Shown: positions 50,705 to 62,075, numbered from the stretch's first letter. The stretch: DNA of 64,000 nt from Verminephrobacter eiseniae EF01-2 (GCF_000015565.1 NC_008786.1:1736001-1800000); one strand, 5' to 3'. Made by a program: numbers and translations. The notes: generated from the sequence alone by a model not told the origin.

Positions 50705-50843
50705 CGTGACCGTTCGATGATGACAGACCGTGCCATGGATTCGTGGCTTGCCGGTGCCTCCCGCCGCATTCCGCCGCCTCCGGCCTGTTGGCCCGCAGGC
50801 CCCGGATTGTTTCCACCTGAACGACCCTGACAGGATCCATTCC

Positions 50844-51620
50844 ATGAAATTGTTCAAGGCTGTAGCCGCCATTGCGACCGTGACCGCGCTCACGCTTTGT
50901 GCCACCTCCGCCGCCTTGGCCCGGACATTGGACGAGATCCGGCAAGACGGCAAGATCGTGATCGCGACCGAGGGCCAGTTCGCGCCGTTCAATTTCTTCA
51001 ATGGCAGCACGCTGACCGGTTTCGAGATGGACGTGGCCGAGTTGGTGGTCAAGAAGATGGGGCTGACCATCGAGTGGAAGGCGCTGGGCTTCGATGCGCT
51101 GCTCACCGGCCTGCGCCAGGGCCGCTGGGACTTGGTGATCGCCTCCCATGGCATTTCCGAAGAACGCGCCAAGGCTGTCACTTTCACCGCGCCCCACTAT
51201 TGCTCGGGCGGCATGATCATCGCGCTGGACCCGGCCATCAAGAGCGCCAAGGACCTGGCGGGCAAGGTGGTTGCGGTACAGACGGGCACCAGCTATCTGG
51301 AGAATGTGCAGAAGGTCGCGGCCATCAAGGAAGTCAAGAACTTCCCCACCGACAACGATGCGCGCAGCGCGCTGAACTCGCGCCGCGTCGATGCCTGGGT
51401 GACCGACCGTTTCGTCGCCAAGGCCGTGGCCGAGAAGAACCCCGGCGCGGGCTTTCAGCTCGGCGACATGCTGTTCATCGAACAAATCGCCGCTGCCGTG
51501 TCCAAGGGCAATGGCTCGCTCGCCGCTGCCTGGAACAAGGCCCTGGCCGAAGTGATGGCCGATGGCAGCTACGCCGCCGTGTCCAAAAAGTACTTCCACG
51601 AAGACATCCGCTGCCACTGA
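50844..51620 (+). CDS. Amino-acid ABC transporter substrate-binding protein
   Basis: A 258-residue periplasmic binding protein of the polar amino-acid family (SBP_bac_3). It has a signal peptide of about 26 residues, then the opening IVIATEGQFAPFNFFNGSTL, FEMDVAELVVKKMGL and DALLTGLRQGRWDLVIA. A CAGGA sequence precedes the ATG at 50844. Permease and ATPase genes follow in the same direction, forming a complete importer. Confidence 0.92.
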   Translation: MKLFKAVAAIATVTALTLCATSAALARTLDEIRQDGKIVIATEGQFAPFNFFNGSTLTGFEMDVAELVVKKMGLTIEWKALGFDALLTGLRQGRWDLVIASHGISEERAKAVTFTAPHYCSGGMIIALDPAIKSAKDLAGKVVAVQTGTSYLENVQKVAAIKEVKNFPTDNDARSALNSRRVDAWVTDRFVAKAVAEKNPGAGFQLGDMLFIEQIAAAVSKGNGSLAAAWNKALAEVMADGSYAAVSKKYFHEDIRCH

Positions 51621-51641
51621 TCTGCCGCGACCAGCGTGCCC

Positions 51642-52424
51642 ATGCGCATCGCCTTTTGGCCCCGGTGCTGGAGCCGCCAGCGGCGTAGCAACGTCACGCT
51701 GGTGCTGGCTGTCGTGCTGATGGTGCTGACGCTGGTGTTGCTGGGCCAACTGCTGTCCTTCCTGCCCGAGCCGATAGGTTCCAACGCCCAGGCTTTTTCT
51801 GCCGGCGCCCGCATCACCTTGTGGCTTACGCTGGTCAGCGGCAGCCTGGGCTTGGTGCTGGGCACCGGCACCGCCCTGGCGCGCACCTCGCGCTGGATGG
51901 TGTTGCGCTGGGTGGCGGGGTTTTACATCTGGGTCATCCGTGGCACGCCGCTGCTGGTGCAGATTCTGTTTGTCTACTTTGCGCTGCCCATTTTGGTGCC
52001 CGGCCTGAATCTGCCGGACTTTGCCGCTGCCGTCTTGGCGCTCGGCCTGAACGTGGGCGCCTACAACGCCGAAGCCGTCCGGGCCGGCCTGCTGGCCGTG
52101 CCACGCGGTCAGACCGAAGCCGCCAAGGCGCTCGGCCTGGGCCGGCTGCATGTCATCGCCGATGTGGTTTTTCCGCAGGCGTTCAGAATCGCGCTGCCGC
52201 CGCTGGTCAACAACTTCGTCGCGCTGCTCAAGGATTCATCGCTGGCCTATGCGATCGGCGTGGTGGAACTGACCAATGTGGGCTATCGCATCCAATCGGT
52301 CACCTTCCAGTCGGTTGCCACGCTGTCGACCGTGGCCGTCACCTACCTGCTGCTGACCACCTTGCTGACCCAGATCTCGAACAGCGTCGAGTACCGCTTC
52401 GATGTCGAAGGGCGCAACCCATGA
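51642..52424 (+). CDS. Amino-acid ABC transporter permease
   Basis: A 260-residue HisM/GlnP-type permease. The transmembrane core includes [40 protein letters not shown] (the family's RGTPLLVQ motif) and the EAA loop [24 protein letters not shown] six bases upstream is possible. It overlaps the ATPase gene by 4 bp. Confidence 0.93.
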   Translation: MRIAFWPRCWSRQRRSNVTLVLAVVLMVLTLVLLGQLLSFLPEPIGSNAQAFSAGARITLWLTLVSGSLGLVLGTGTALARTSRWMVLRWVAGFYIWVIRGTPLLVQILFVYFALPILVPGLNLPDFAAAVLALGLNVGAYNAEAVRAGLLAVPRGQTEAAKALGLGRLHVIADVVFPQAFRIALPPLVNNFVALLKDSSLAYAIGVVELTNVGYRIQSVTFQSVATLSTVAVTYLLLTTLLTQISNSVEYRFDVEGRNP

Positions 52425-53164
52425 CCGGGCAGCCGATGCCGTTCATCGTCGCCGAGCGCGTCTGCAAATCGTTTGGCGCCCACCAGGTGCTGCGCGCGGT
52501 GTCGACCGTGTTCAACACCGGCGAGGTCACCGTGATCATCGGCGCCTCGGGCTCCGGCAAGAGCACGCTGCTGCGCGCCATCAACCGCCTGGAGCCGCAC
52601 GACAGCGGGCGCATCACCATCGACGGGGTGGAGGTGGGCGACGACCTGCCCACGCTGCAAAAGCAGCGCAGCGAGGTCGGCATGGTGTTCCAGCAGTTCA
52701 ACCTGTTCGGCCACATGTGCGTGCTGGACAACGTGACATTGGCGCCGCGCCGCATCCGCCGCACCCCGCGCCGCGCGGCCAACGAGCAGGCCATCGCCCT
52801 GCTGCGCCGCGTGGGCATGCACGAGCATGCGCACAAATACCCGTGGCAGCTCTCGGGCGGCCAGCAGCAGCGGGTGGCGATCGCCCGGGCGCTGGCCATG
52901 CAGCCCAAGGTGATGCTGTTTGACGAGCCCACCTCGGCACTCGACCCCGAAATGGTGCAGGAGGTGCTCGACGTGATGCGCGAACTGGCGCATGGCGGCA
53001 TGACCATGGTCGTGGTGACCCATGAAATGGGCTTTGCCCGTGAGGTGGCCGACCGCGTCCTGTTCTTCGACCAAGGCTGCATTGCCCACGACGCACCCCC
53101 CGATGAGTTTTTCAACCACCCGGCCAACGACCGCATCCGCGCCTTCATCGGTCGCATGGCCTAA
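52421..53164 (+). CDS. Amino-acid ABC transporter ATP-binding protein
   Basis: A 247-residue GlnQ/HisP-type ATPase with Walker [11 protein letters not shown]-loop FQQFNLF, signature LSGGQQQR, Walker [13 protein letters not shown] and H-loop VTHEMGFA. All motifs are intact. It completes the importer and is followed after 64 bp by a porin gene. Confidence 0.96.
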   Translation: MTGQPMPFIVAERVCKSFGAHQVLRAVSTVFNTGEVTVIIGASGSGKSTLLRAINRLEPHDSGRITIDGVEVGDDLPTLQKQRSEVGMVFQQFNLFGHMCVLDNVTLAPRRIRRTPRRAANEQAIALLRRVGMHEHAHKYPWQLSGGQQQRVAIARALAMQPKVMLFDEPTSALDPEMVQEVLDVMRELAHGGMTMVVVTHEMGFAREVADRVLFFDQGCIAHDAPPDEFFNHPANDRIRAFIGRMA

Positions 53165-53228
53165 AGTCGCATGGTCTAAAGTCGTATGTTCTGAAGATTT
53201 CCACCACCAACCTCTGACCGGAGTAACC

Positions 53229-54530
53229 ATGAAACCCAACCCTCTCTTGCTCTCCCTGCTGGCCACCGGCCTGTGCGGCCTGCCCTTGGCGGCGCAGGCG
53301 CAGTCGGCCCAGGACTTTGAGGCGCTGCGCAATGAGCTCAAGGCGCTGCGTGCCGAACTCGACCAGATCAAGGCCCGGCAGCCGGCGCCATCGTCTGCCC
53401 CGGCGGCATCGGCATCGGCCTGGAGCGAGCGCATCGACGCCGTGGAACTGCGGCAAAAAGATGCCGTGGTGCTGGGCGACATCCCGGGCAGTTTCCGCTT
53501 GCCCGACAGCGAGACCTCGATCCGCATCTATGGCCAGGCCGAGGCCAACCTGGTCAAGGACTTCAAGGGCACGGCGCCCGGCGATATCTTCTCGAATGTG
53601 ATGGAGCAGCCGCTGGGCGCGTCCCGCAGTGGCAAGATGGCGCTGACCGCACAGACTTCGCGCCTGGGCCTGGAAACCTCGACACCGACCTCGAACGGCA
53701 CCTTCAACACCAAGGTCGAGGCCGACTTCTACGCTTACTGCGACGCCGATTCCACCTGCCTGCGCAACCGCCTGCGCCTGCGCCATGCCTATGGCGAGTA
53801 CGCCGGCTGGCTGGTCGGCCAGACCTGGTCGACCTTCGTGGATGCGGACAATTCGCCGGAAACCGTGGACTTCAACGGCCCGCCCGGCTTCCCGGGCGGA
53901 CGGATGATGCAGGTGCGCTACACCTACAACGTTCCCGCAGTGGCCAAATTCCAGTTCGCGCTGGAGGGTCTGAACGACGGCATCAAATTCCCGAACTTCG
54001 TTGCCCGGGTCGACAAGGCCTTCGACTGGGGCAGCACCAACATCCGCCTGCTGTCGCACGAGCAGCACATCGATGGCGTCAGCAAGCGCGGCCTGGGCCT
54101 GGGCTTGGGCGCCGGCGTGAAGATCGGCAGCACCAGCACGCTGATGGCGCAGTACTCGCTCGTCGACGGTGATGCGGATGCCAACTACCTGACGGGCGCC
54201 AACTACCCGGTGCTCGACGGCAAAACCCTGCGCATGGACCGCTCGCAGGGCTTTTTGCTCGGCCTGGGCAACGTGTTCAGCGACAAACTGCGCGGCATGG
54301 CGTCGTTGGGCGTGGTGCGCTCGCGCCAGCGGCTCGGCGATGCTTACGTCAACACCTATGGCGCCCAAGGCAACCGGCAGTTGCTGCAATGGCATGTCGG
54401 CATGTACTACCTGCCGATCAAGAACGTGGAACTGGGCAGTGAACTGCTCGGGGGCCGCCGCACCACGTTCGATGGCTCCAAGGGCGACTTGCTGCGGCTG
54501 AACCTGCAGGCCCGTTACCTGTTCAACTGA
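53229..54530 (+). CDS. DcaP-like outer-membrane porin
   Basis: A 433-residue outer-membrane protein: signal peptide ending AQAQ, then a predicted coiled-coil (EALRNELKALRAELDQIKAR) like that of trimeric DcaP porins, then a beta-barrel with SIRIYGQAEANLVKDF and HAYGEYAGWLVGQTWSTFVD. It ends with the aromatic residue of barrel porins (ARYLFN). Downstream of an amino-acid importer, it may supply the outer-membrane step for the same or related substrates. Confidence 0.87.
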   Translation: MKPNPLLLSLLATGLCGLPLAAQAQSAQDFEALRNELKALRAELDQIKARQPAPSSAPAASASAWSERIDAVELRQKDAVVLGDIPGSFRLPDSETSIRIYGQAEANLVKDFKGTAPGDIFSNVMEQPLGASRSGKMALTAQTSRLGLETSTPTSNGTFNTKVEADFYAYCDADSTCLRNRLRLRHAYGEYAGWLVGQTWSTFVDADNSPETVDFNGPPGFPGGRMMQVRYTYNVPAVAKFQFALEGLNDGIKFPNFVARVDKAFDWGSTNIRLLSHEQHIDGVSKRGLGLGLGAGVKIGSTSTLMAQYSLVDGDADANYLTGANYPVLDGKTLRMDRSQGFLLGLGNVFSDKLRGMASLGVVRSRQRLGDAYVNTYGAQGNRQLLQWHVGMYYLPIKNVELGSELLGGRRTTFDGSKGDLLRLNLQARYLFN

Positions 54531-54552
54531 CCCTTTGTCTTTCCCGCTCGAT

Positions 54553-54590
54553 CAGGCTGACCGGGTAACCGGCCAGCCTGGTTTTTCTTT
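54553..54590 (+). terminator. Terminator of the porin gene, ending at the next ATG
   Basis: CAGGCTG-A-CCGG, GTAA loop, CCGG-C-CAGCCTG, followed by GGTTTTTCTTT. The T-rich tail runs directly into the ATG at 54591. Confidence 0.88.
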
Positions 54591-55484
54591 ATGCGCCCGG
54601 AACGTTTTGGCCTGCTGGCCCTGTTGTTGGTGACCGTGGTCTGGGGCACCACCTTTCCCGCGATGAAACTGCTGTCGCAGTGGCTCGATGCGCTGCAGAT
54701 CATCTGGTTGCGGTTCGCCATTGCACTGGCGGTGCTGGCCCCGCTGTGGCGGGGCATGTTGCGCCATGAGCGGCGCTGGGGCTGCGCGCTGGGCCTGCTG
54801 CTGTTTCTGGCGTTCTGGCTGCAGATCGAGGGCCTGGCGCGCACCAGCAGCAACCGCAATGCCTTCGTCACCGGGCTGAATGTGCTGGTGGTGCCGCTGA
54901 TCGCGATGGCGCTGTGGGGGCGCCGCTATGGCTGGCGGCTGTGGGCTGCCTGCGCCGTGGCCTGCGCGGGCATGGCGCTGATGTTCCACGAGAACGAGCC
55001 TTGGAACCTGGGCGATACGCTGACCCTGGCCAGCACGGTGTTTTACGCCCTCTACATCCTGGCCCTGGAAGAATGCGCAAGCCGGAACGGGGCGCAGCCT
55101 GCGCGGGCCAGCCGCATGGCGGCGGCGCAGGCCACGGTGATCGCGCTGGCGGCCACGCTGCTGTTGCTGGCGCGCGGTGGCGGCATGGGCTGGCTCGCGT
55201 CGGTGGCCCGCCTGCCGCCCGATGCCTGGATCGCCCTGTCGTACCTGGGCCTGCTGGCCAGTGTGCTGGTCGTGACGCTGCAGGCATGGGGCCAACAGCG
55301 CGTCGACGCGATGCGCAGCGCCATCGTGTTCGGCCTGGAGCCGGTGTTCGCAGCGCTGACGGCCTGGGTCTTGCTCGGCGAGCAGTTGGGCTGGGCCGGT
55401 TGCAGTGGCGCTGCGCTGATCGTCGGGGCGCTGGTTTTCAGCCAGATCACGCCGCCGGCCCGGGCCGTGGCGGCGCAGCCCTGA
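54591..55484 (+). CDS. EamA/DMT-family transporter
   Basis: A 297-residue drug/metabolite transporter with ten membrane helices in two EamA repeats (LVTVVWGTTFPAMKLLSQWL, then AWVLLGEQLGWAGCSGAALI). The ATG follows a terminator with only T-rich sequence in between, so there is no Shine-Dalgarno. The in-frame methionine at about residue 25 could be the real start. It converges with mrdA, 9 bp between the stops. Confidence 0.85.
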   Translation: MRPERFGLLALLLVTVVWGTTFPAMKLLSQWLDALQIIWLRFAIALAVLAPLWRGMLRHERRWGCALGLLLFLAFWLQIEGLARTSSNRNAFVTGLNVLVVPLIAMALWGRRYGWRLWAACAVACAGMALMFHENEPWNLGDTLTLASTVFYALYILALEECASRNGAQPARASRMAAAQATVIALAATLLLLARGGGMGWLASVARLPPDAWIALSYLGLLASVLVVTLQAWGQQRVDAMRSAIVFGLEPVFAALTAWVLLGEQLGWAGCSGAALIVGALVFSQITPPARAVAAQP

Positions 55485-55493
55485 CCCGGCAGA

Positions 55494-57446
55494 TCAAGGC
55501 GCCGCCGTGGCGCGCACCAGGGGCACCTCGTCCACTTTGCGGGGCTTGCCTATCGGCGCCCCGGCCAGCCCCTTTTGCACGGCCGCGATGTCCTCTTCGC
55601 TCGGGTACTCTCCCATCAGCCAGTAGTCGAACACCCGGCGCGCGATCGGTGCCGCATGGGCGGAGCCAAAGCCGGCGTTCTCCACGATCAGCGCCAGCGC
55701 AATGCTCGGGGCTTCGGCCGGGGCAAAGGCGGTAAACAGGGCGTGGTCGCGCAGATGCTCTGCCAGGGCCTTGGCGTTGTATTTCACGTTCGGCCCCAGG
55801 CTCACGGCCTGGGCGGTGCCGGTCTTGCCGGCCGAGGTGTAGGCGGCGCCGGCGAAGACGCGCGCACCCGTGCCGTCCTTGTTCACGGCGACCAGTGCAT
55901 TGCGCACGATGTCGACATTCCGGGGCAGATAGCCCAGGTTCGCGCCGGGCGGCTGAGCCACCTCGGTCACCGCGCCGGTGAGCGCATTCTTCACCGCCTT
56001 GGCCAAATGCGGACGGTAGCGCGTTCCCCCATTGGCCAGCGTGGCCTGCGCCACGGCCAGTTGCAGCATGGTAAAGCTGTTGTAGCCCTGGCCGATGCCC
56101 AGCGACACGGTCTCACCCGGGAACCAGCGCTGCATGTCGGCGCGCCGGTAGGTTTTGCGCTTCCAGTCGGTGCTGGGCAGCGTTCCGGGCACCTCGCCTT
56201 GCAGATCGATGCCGGTGGCCTGGCCAAAGCCCAGCGGCCGCATGAAGTCATGGATGTTGTCGACCCCCATCTCCACGGCCAGCGAATAAAAATAGGTGTT
56301 GCTCGACAGTTGTAGCGCGCGCTGCATGTCCACCCCGCCCAGGCCCCCTTCGTGGCTGCGGAAGGTGTGGCCGCCGAAGGTGTAGGAGCCCGGGTCGTTC
56401 ACCACCAGGCTCGGCGAGCGCTTGCCCAGTTGCAGCGCTGCCAGCGCCATGAAGGGCTTGTACGTCGAGCCCGGCGGGTAGGTGCCGCGCAATGCGCGAT
56501 TGAGCAAGGGCTTGTCGATGGATTCGTTGAGCGCGGCCCAGTTGTCGGCGTCGATGCCTTCGACGAACAGGTTCGGGTCGAAGGTGGGCTTGCTGACCAA
56601 GGCCAGCACTTCGCCCGAGCGCGGGTCGAGCGCGACCAGCGCGCCGCGGCGCTCGCCAAACAGATCCTCGATCATCTTTTGCAGCCGGATGTCGAGCGCC
56701 AGCACCACCGTGTCGCCGGGCGTGGCGGCATGGCTGGCCAGCTTGCGCACGGCCCGGCCGCCGGCGGAGGTCTCCATCCGCTCGACCCCGGTGGCGCCGT
56801 GCAGCGCAGACTCGAAGCTCTGCTCTATGCCCAGCTTGCCGATGTATTCCGTGCCCCGGTAGTTGGCCTCGTCATCCGAATCCTGGATGCGGGCCTTCTC
56901 GCTCTGGTTGATGCGGCCGATGTATCCGATGGCATGGCTGGCCACATCGCCCAGCGGGTAGCTGCGAAACAGCCGCGCCCGGATATCCACACCGGGAAAG
57001 CGGTAGCGCTGCGCCGCAAAGCGCGCCACCTCCTGGTCCGTCAGGCGCGTGCGGATCGGCAGCGACTCGAAATTGCGCGACTCTTCGAGCAAGCGCTTGA
57101 AGCGCCGGCGATCGCGGGCCTGGATCTCCACCACCTTGGCCAGTTCATCGATGGTCTCGTCGAGCGCTGCGACACGCGCGGGCGTGATCTCCAGCGTATA
57201 GGCCGAGTAGTTGGTGGCCAGCACCACGCCATTGCGGTCCAGGATCAGCCCGCGACCGGGCACGATGGGCAGCACCGCCGTGCGGTTGCTTTCGGCCTGG
57301 GCGGCCAAATCCTCGTGGCGCAGCACCTGCAAAAAGACCAGCCGGGCCAGCACCAGGCAAAACGCCACCAGCACCAGGGCGCCGACCGCCAGCGCGCGCA
57401 GCCGGAAGTGCCAAACCTCGGTTTGGCTATCGCGCAGCTCGGTCAT
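55494..57446 (-). CDS. mrdA: Penicillin-binding protein 2 (peptidoglycan transpeptidase)
   Basis: A 650-residue class B PBP for cell elongation. It has an N-terminal membrane anchor (ALVLVAFCLVLARLVFLQVL) and a dimerisation domain with GRGLILDRNGVVLATN. The transpeptidase has the active serine in PPGSTYKPF, SSNTYF as SxN, and KTGTAQ. It is the last gene of mreB-mreC-mreD-mrdA. rodA, often next in this operon, is not here. Starts at 57446 or 57452 are both possible. Confidence 0.95.
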   Translation of the reverse strand: MTELRDSQTEVWHFRLRALAVGALVLVAFCLVLARLVFLQVLRHEDLAAQAESNRTAVLPIVPGRGLILDRNGVVLATNYSAYTLEITPARVAALDETIDELAKVVEIQARDRRRFKRLLEESRNFESLPIRTRLTDQEVARFAAQRYRFPGVDIRARLFRSYPLGDVASHAIGYIGRINQSEKARIQDSDDEANYRGTEYIGKLGIEQSFESALHGATGVERMETSAGGRAVRKLASHAATPGDTVVLALDIRLQKMIEDLFGERRGALVALDPRSGEVLALVSKPTFDPNLFVEGIDADNWAALNESIDKPLLNRALRGTYPPGSTYKPFMALAALQLGKRSPSLVVNDPGSYTFGGHTFRSHEGGLGGVDMQRALQLSSNTYFYSLAVEMGVDNIHDFMRPLGFGQATGIDLQGEVPGTLPSTDWKRKTYRRADMQRWFPGETVSLGIGQGYNSFTMLQLAVAQATLANGGTRYRPHLAKAVKNALTGAVTEVAQPPGANLGYLPRNVDIVRNALVAVNKDGTGARVFAGAAYTSAGKTGTAQAVSLGPNVKYNAKALAEHLRDHALFTAFAPAEAPSIALALIVENAGFGSAHAAPIARRVFDYWLMGEYPSEEDIAAVQKGLAGAPIGKPRKVDEVPLVRATAAP

Positions 57447-57470
57447 CGGCATCACCCACACAGGACATGC

Positions 57471-57989
57471 TCACAAAGGACGGTTTTGATCGCTATCGGG
57501 CGGGCGGCGCTGCGGGGCCAACAGCACCCCGCAGGCCAGGGGCCAGAGCAGCGCTTCCAGCAGCGGGGCCGCCAACAGGCCAGGCCCCGGAAATATGCCC
57601 CCGCTGGCCAGCCGCGGCAAAAGCTCCAGCGCATGGGCCAACGCGAACAGCGGCAAGACCTGCAGCGCCTGCGAAGGCACGCCAAACCACAGCAGGCGGC
57701 GGTGGATGGCCACGGCCGCAAAGGACAGCACCGTGTACGACAGCGCATGCTGGCCGAGCAGGGTCGACTGGCCCACATCCATGCACAGCCCGAGCACGAA
57801 GGCCGTCCCCATGCCCATGCGCAGCGGCTGGTGCGCGCCCCAAAAGACCAGCAGCACCATCAGCAGATCGGGCATCCAGGCGATGCGCCCGAGCGGCAGC
57901 ATGTTCAGCGCCAGGCCCACCGCCAGACTGGCGCCGATGAACACCGGGTTCACCGGCAGCAGCAAAGGTTCACCGCGCGGCATGATCAT
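57471..57989 (-). CDS. mreD: Rod shape-determining protein MreD
   Basis: A 172-residue integral membrane protein with about five helices (VFIGASLAVGLALNMLPLGR, MPDLLMVLLVFWGAHQPLRM). It belongs to the elongasome and stabilises MreC and the MreB filament. Gene order fixes the identity, as MreD is poorly conserved in sequence. It starts 28 bp after the mreC stop. Confidence 0.93.
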   Translation of the reverse strand: MIMPRGEPLLLPVNPVFIGASLAVGLALNMLPLGRIAWMPDLLMVLLVFWGAHQPLRMGMGTAFVLGLCMDVGQSTLLGQHALSYTVLSFAAVAIHRRLLWFGVPSQALQVLPLFALAHALELLPRLASGGIFPGPGLLAAPLLEALLWPLACGVLLAPQRRPPDSDQNRPL

Positions 57990-58017
57990 GGCGGGCCTTC
58001 TTTCAGGGTGCCGGCCA

Positions 58018-58953
58018 TCATCGGCGCGCCCCGGGTTTGTCCGCAGACTCCGGGCGTTCAGGCGCCGGCTGCGACAGCCGCTGATCGGTCAGCCGCTGGA
58101 GCACCAGCACATGGCCGGACCCCTGCACCTGGGCCAGCGGCAGACAGTAGATGCGCGCGAACGCCGAGTCCGCCCCGCGCTCGACGCGCACCACACGCGC
58201 CACCGGCAGGCCCGGCGGGTACAGGCCATCGACGCCGCTGGTGGTCAGCAGGTCGTCTTCGCGGACATCGGCGTTGGCCGGCATGAAACGCAGTTCCATG
58301 CCGGCGCCGCGCCGGGTCACCGGGTCGCCGTAGGGGTCGCCATAGGCCACACCGCGCACACCGGTGCGGATGTTCAGCACCGGAATGGCCTGGTCGCGAT
58401 CGATCAACAGCGTGACTTCACTGTCGAGCGCAAAAACGCGCGTGACCTGCCCGAGCACACCGGCCTGGTCGATCACCGCCGCCCCGGTCTGCACGCCGTC
58501 GATCCGCCCCCGGTCGATCACCACGCGGCGCGTATGGAGGTCGGCCGTGTCGTGGAGCACCTCGGCGGCCAGCGCCGGAATTTGCAGGCGCGCGCGCAAC
58601 GCGAGCAACTGGCGCAGCCGCCGGTTTTCCAGTGCCAGTTGCGCGGCCTGCTGGGCGCTCTGGCCCAGCAGCGCCATCTTTCTGCGCTCGGCGTCGAGCG
58701 CTTGCTGCGCCGTCTGCAGCGACCGGAAATAAGCGCTGCCCTGGCTGGCGAACTCCATCGGCTTGAACATCAGCCACTGCAACGGGTAGAGCGCGGCGGC
58801 CACGGCCTGGCGCAACGGCTCGGTCAGCCCGAAGCGCGCATCCGCCACCATCAGGAACAGCGCCAGCGCGCTGAACAAGGCCAAACGCGACAGGGCCGAA
58901 GGGCCCTGTTTGAAGAGGGGGGGAGCGCCGCGCTCCAAAGTACCCTGTGGCAT
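58018..58953 (-). CDS. mreC: Rod shape-determining protein MreC
   Basis: A 311-residue bitopic protein: one N-terminal membrane helix (LALFSALALFLMVADARF), a coiled-coil (about residues 70-120) and the MreC beta-domains (IPALAAEVLHDTADLHTRRV and DLLTTSGVDGLYPPGLPVAR). It links MreB to PBP2 in the periplasm. The C-terminal tail of about 25 residues is proline- and charge-rich. Confidence 0.95.
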   Translation of the reverse strand: MPQGTLERGAPPLFKQGPSALSRLALFSALALFLMVADARFGLTEPLRQAVAAALYPLQWLMFKPMEFASQGSAYFRSLQTAQQALDAERRKMALLGQSAQQAAQLALENRRLRQLLALRARLQIPALAAEVLHDTADLHTRRVVIDRGRIDGVQTGAAVIDQAGVLGQVTRVFALDSEVTLLIDRDQAIPVLNIRTGVRGVAYGDPYGDPVTRRGAGMELRFMPANADVREDDLLTTSGVDGLYPPGLPVARVVRVERGADSAFARIYCLPLAQVQGSGHVLVLQRLTDQRLSQPAPERPESADKPGARR

Positions 58954-58975
58954 GGTGCGCAGCGCCCACAGACCG

Positions 58976-60019
<1,044 letters not shown>

Positions 60020-60249
60020 TCAGGAATCCTCTCGGGCATGGCTTGCTCGTCGGCCTGCCATCGCCGGGTTGACGGGGGTCAAATGAATCGTTTTCGCGCA
60101 ATGACCGGCAGGCGGCAGCGGTCGGCGGGAGGGTATTGCAGCAAAGCCGGGATAATACCCCATCGCCTGTGCATCACTCGCTGCGGCCCGGGCCGGCGCC
60201 ACCGCTGCGGCGGCTTCGTTTTCCACTTTTTTTTCCGATTCTTTTCGTT

Positions 60250-60549
60250 ATGGCACTGATCCCCCAGGACATAGAGCGCATCGCCCGGCTGGCGCGGCTG
60301 GCGCTCACGCCCGCCGAAAGCGCTGGCATGCTGACCCAGCTCAACGGCTTTTTTGCCATCGTGGAAAAAATGCGCGCAGTGGACACCTCGGGCCTGACGC
60401 CGTTGGCGCACCCGGTGGCCGCGATCGAGAGCCAGGCGCTGCGGCTGCGCGCCGACTTGGTCAGCGAGCCCGACCAGCGCCAGGCCAACCAGCAAAGCGC
60501 GCCGGCGGTCGAGGGCGGGCTGTACCTCGTTCCCAAAGTGATCGAATGA
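60250..60549 (+). CDS. gatC: Asp/Glu-tRNA amidotransferase subunit C
   Basis: A 99-residue GatC that holds the GatA-GatB complex, which converts Asp-tRNA(Asn) and Glu-tRNA(Gln) to the amidated forms. [16 protein letters not shown] and the ending [10 protein letters not shown] are typical. gatA starts 15 bp downstream. Confidence 0.95.
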   Translation: MALIPQDIERIARLARLALTPAESAGMLTQLNGFFAIVEKMRAVDTSGLTPLAHPVAAIESQALRLRADLVSEPDQRQANQQSAPAVEGGLYLVPKVIE

Positions 60550-60564
60550 TCAGGCAAGGCGCGC

Positions 60565-62067
60565 ATGAACACCATCCACACCGCCGCCCTGCATGACCTG
60601 GGCGTTGCCGAACTGGCCACGGCGCTGCGCCAGCGCCGCGTCTGCGCCGTCGAGGTCGCCCGGCATTTTCTGGCCCGCGCCAAGGCCCGCCACGACCTGG
60701 GCGCTTATGTGGCGCTGAACGAAGAACTGACGCTGGCCCAGGCCCGGGCGGCCGACGCGCGCATCGCCGCCGGCAGCGCCGCCCCGCTGGAAGGGGTGCC
60801 ATTGGCGCACAAAGACATCTTCGTCACGCGCGGCCTGCCCAGCAGCGCCGGCTCGAAGATGCTGGCCGGCTACCAGTCGCCGTTCGACGCCACCGTCGTG
60901 CGCCAACTCGCGCAGGCCGGCGCCGTGACGCTGGGCAAGCTCAACTGCGACGAGTTCGCGATGGGCTCATCCAATGAAAATTCTGCCGTGGCCCCCTGGG
61001 GCCACCCCGGCCCGGCCCCGGTGCGCAACCCCTGGGACCGCAGCCGCATTCCCGGCGGCTCCTCCGGCGGCAGCGCCGTGGCCGTGGCCGCGCGCCTGGC
61101 GCCGGCCGCGACGGGCACCGACACCGGCGGTTCGATCCGCCAGCCGGCATCGTTTTGCGGCATCACCGGCATCAAGCCCACCTACGGCCGCGCATCGCGC
61201 TACGGCATGATCGCCTTTGCCTCCAGCCTCGACCAGGCCGGCCCGATGGCACGCTCGGCCCAGGACTGCGCGCTGCTGCTGTCGGCCATGTGCGGCCCGG
61301 ACCCCGACCGCGACTCGACCTCGCTCGACCGGCCTGCCGAAGACTTCAGCCGCGCGCTGAACGAGCCGATCGCCGGCCTGCGCATCGGCCTGCCGGCCGA
61401 GTTCTTTGGCGCGGGCCTGGCCGCCGACGTGCGCGCCGCCGTCGATGCCGCGCTCGGCGAATACGAAAAGCTCGGCGCCAGACTGGTGCCCATCAGCCTG
61501 CCGCGCACCGAGCTATCGATTCCGGTGTACTACATCATTGCCCCGGCCGAAGCCTCCTCGAACCTGAGCCGCTTCGACGGTGTGAAGTTCGGCCACCGCG
61601 CCCGGGACTACACCGACCTGGCCGACATGTACTGCAAGACCCGCGCCGAAGGCTTTGGCGCCGAGGTCAAGCGCCGCATCATGATCGGCACCTATGTGCT
61701 CTCGCATGGCTATTACGACGCCTACTACCTGCAAGCGCAAAAGATCCGCCGCATGATCGTCGACGACTTCCAGAACGCCTTCAGGCATTGCGATCTGATC
61801 GCCGGCCCGGTGGCCCCCAGCGTGGCCTGGAAACTGGGCGAGCATGGCAACGACCCGCTGGCCAACTATCTGGCCGACATTTTCACGCTGCCCGCATCGC
61901 TGGCCGGACTGCCCTGCATGAGCCTGCCCGCCGGCTTTGGCGCAGCCGGCATGCCGGTGGGCCTGCAACTGATCGGCAACTACTTCGGCGAAGCCGGCCT
62001 GCTCAACGCGGCCCACCGCCTGCAGCAAGCCACCGATTTCCACTTGCGCCAACCGGGCGCGGCCTGA
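60565..62067 (+). CDS. gatA: Asp/Glu-tRNA amidotransferase subunit A
   Basis: A 500-residue amidase-family glutaminase subunit. Catalytic Lys in PLAHKDIF, amidase signature [16 protein letters not shown] and the serine pair continuing in [12 protein letters not shown]. gatB normally follows gatA in related genomes but is not the next gene here: an unrelated HEPN/ATPase operon begins 8 bp after the stop. Confidence 0.96.
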   Translation: MNTIHTAALHDLGVAELATALRQRRVCAVEVARHFLARAKARHDLGAYVALNEELTLAQARAADARIAAGSAAPLEGVPLAHKDIFVTRGLPSSAGSKMLAGYQSPFDATVVRQLAQAGAVTLGKLNCDEFAMGSSNENSAVAPWGHPGPAPVRNPWDRSRIPGGSSGGSAVAVAARLAPAATGTDTGGSIRQPASFCGITGIKPTYGRASRYGMIAFASSLDQAGPMARSAQDCALLLSAMCGPDPDRDSTSLDRPAEDFSRALNEPIAGLRIGLPAEFFGAGLAADVRAAVDAALGEYEKLGARLVPISLPRTELSIPVYYIIAPAEASSNLSRFDGVKFGHRARDYTDLADMYCKTRAEGFGAEVKRRIMIGTYVLSHGYYDAYYLQAQKIRRMIVDDFQNAFRHCDLIAGPVAPSVAWKLGEHGNDPLANYLADIFTLPASLAGLPCMSLPAGFGAAGMPVGLQLIGNYFGEAGLLNAAHRLQQATDFHLRQPGAA

Positions 62068-62075
62068 GGCCAGCC

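Larger units (their letters stand above)
50119..50843 (+). other. 725-bp intergenic region before the ABC operon
   Basis: No protein gene recognised. It contains a strong hairpin terminator (50473-50499), a perfect TATAAT (50699-50704) and a direct repeat CACCTGAACGACCCT (near 50652 and 50816). The stretch from about 50340 to 50500, ending in a terminator well away from any gene end, could be a small RNA or a leader. Confidence 0.5.

Noticed and set aside
56352..58286. Long plus-strand open frame antisense to mrdA-mreD
   Set aside because: Composition typical of a GC-rich shadow frame; the minus-strand genes are certain.
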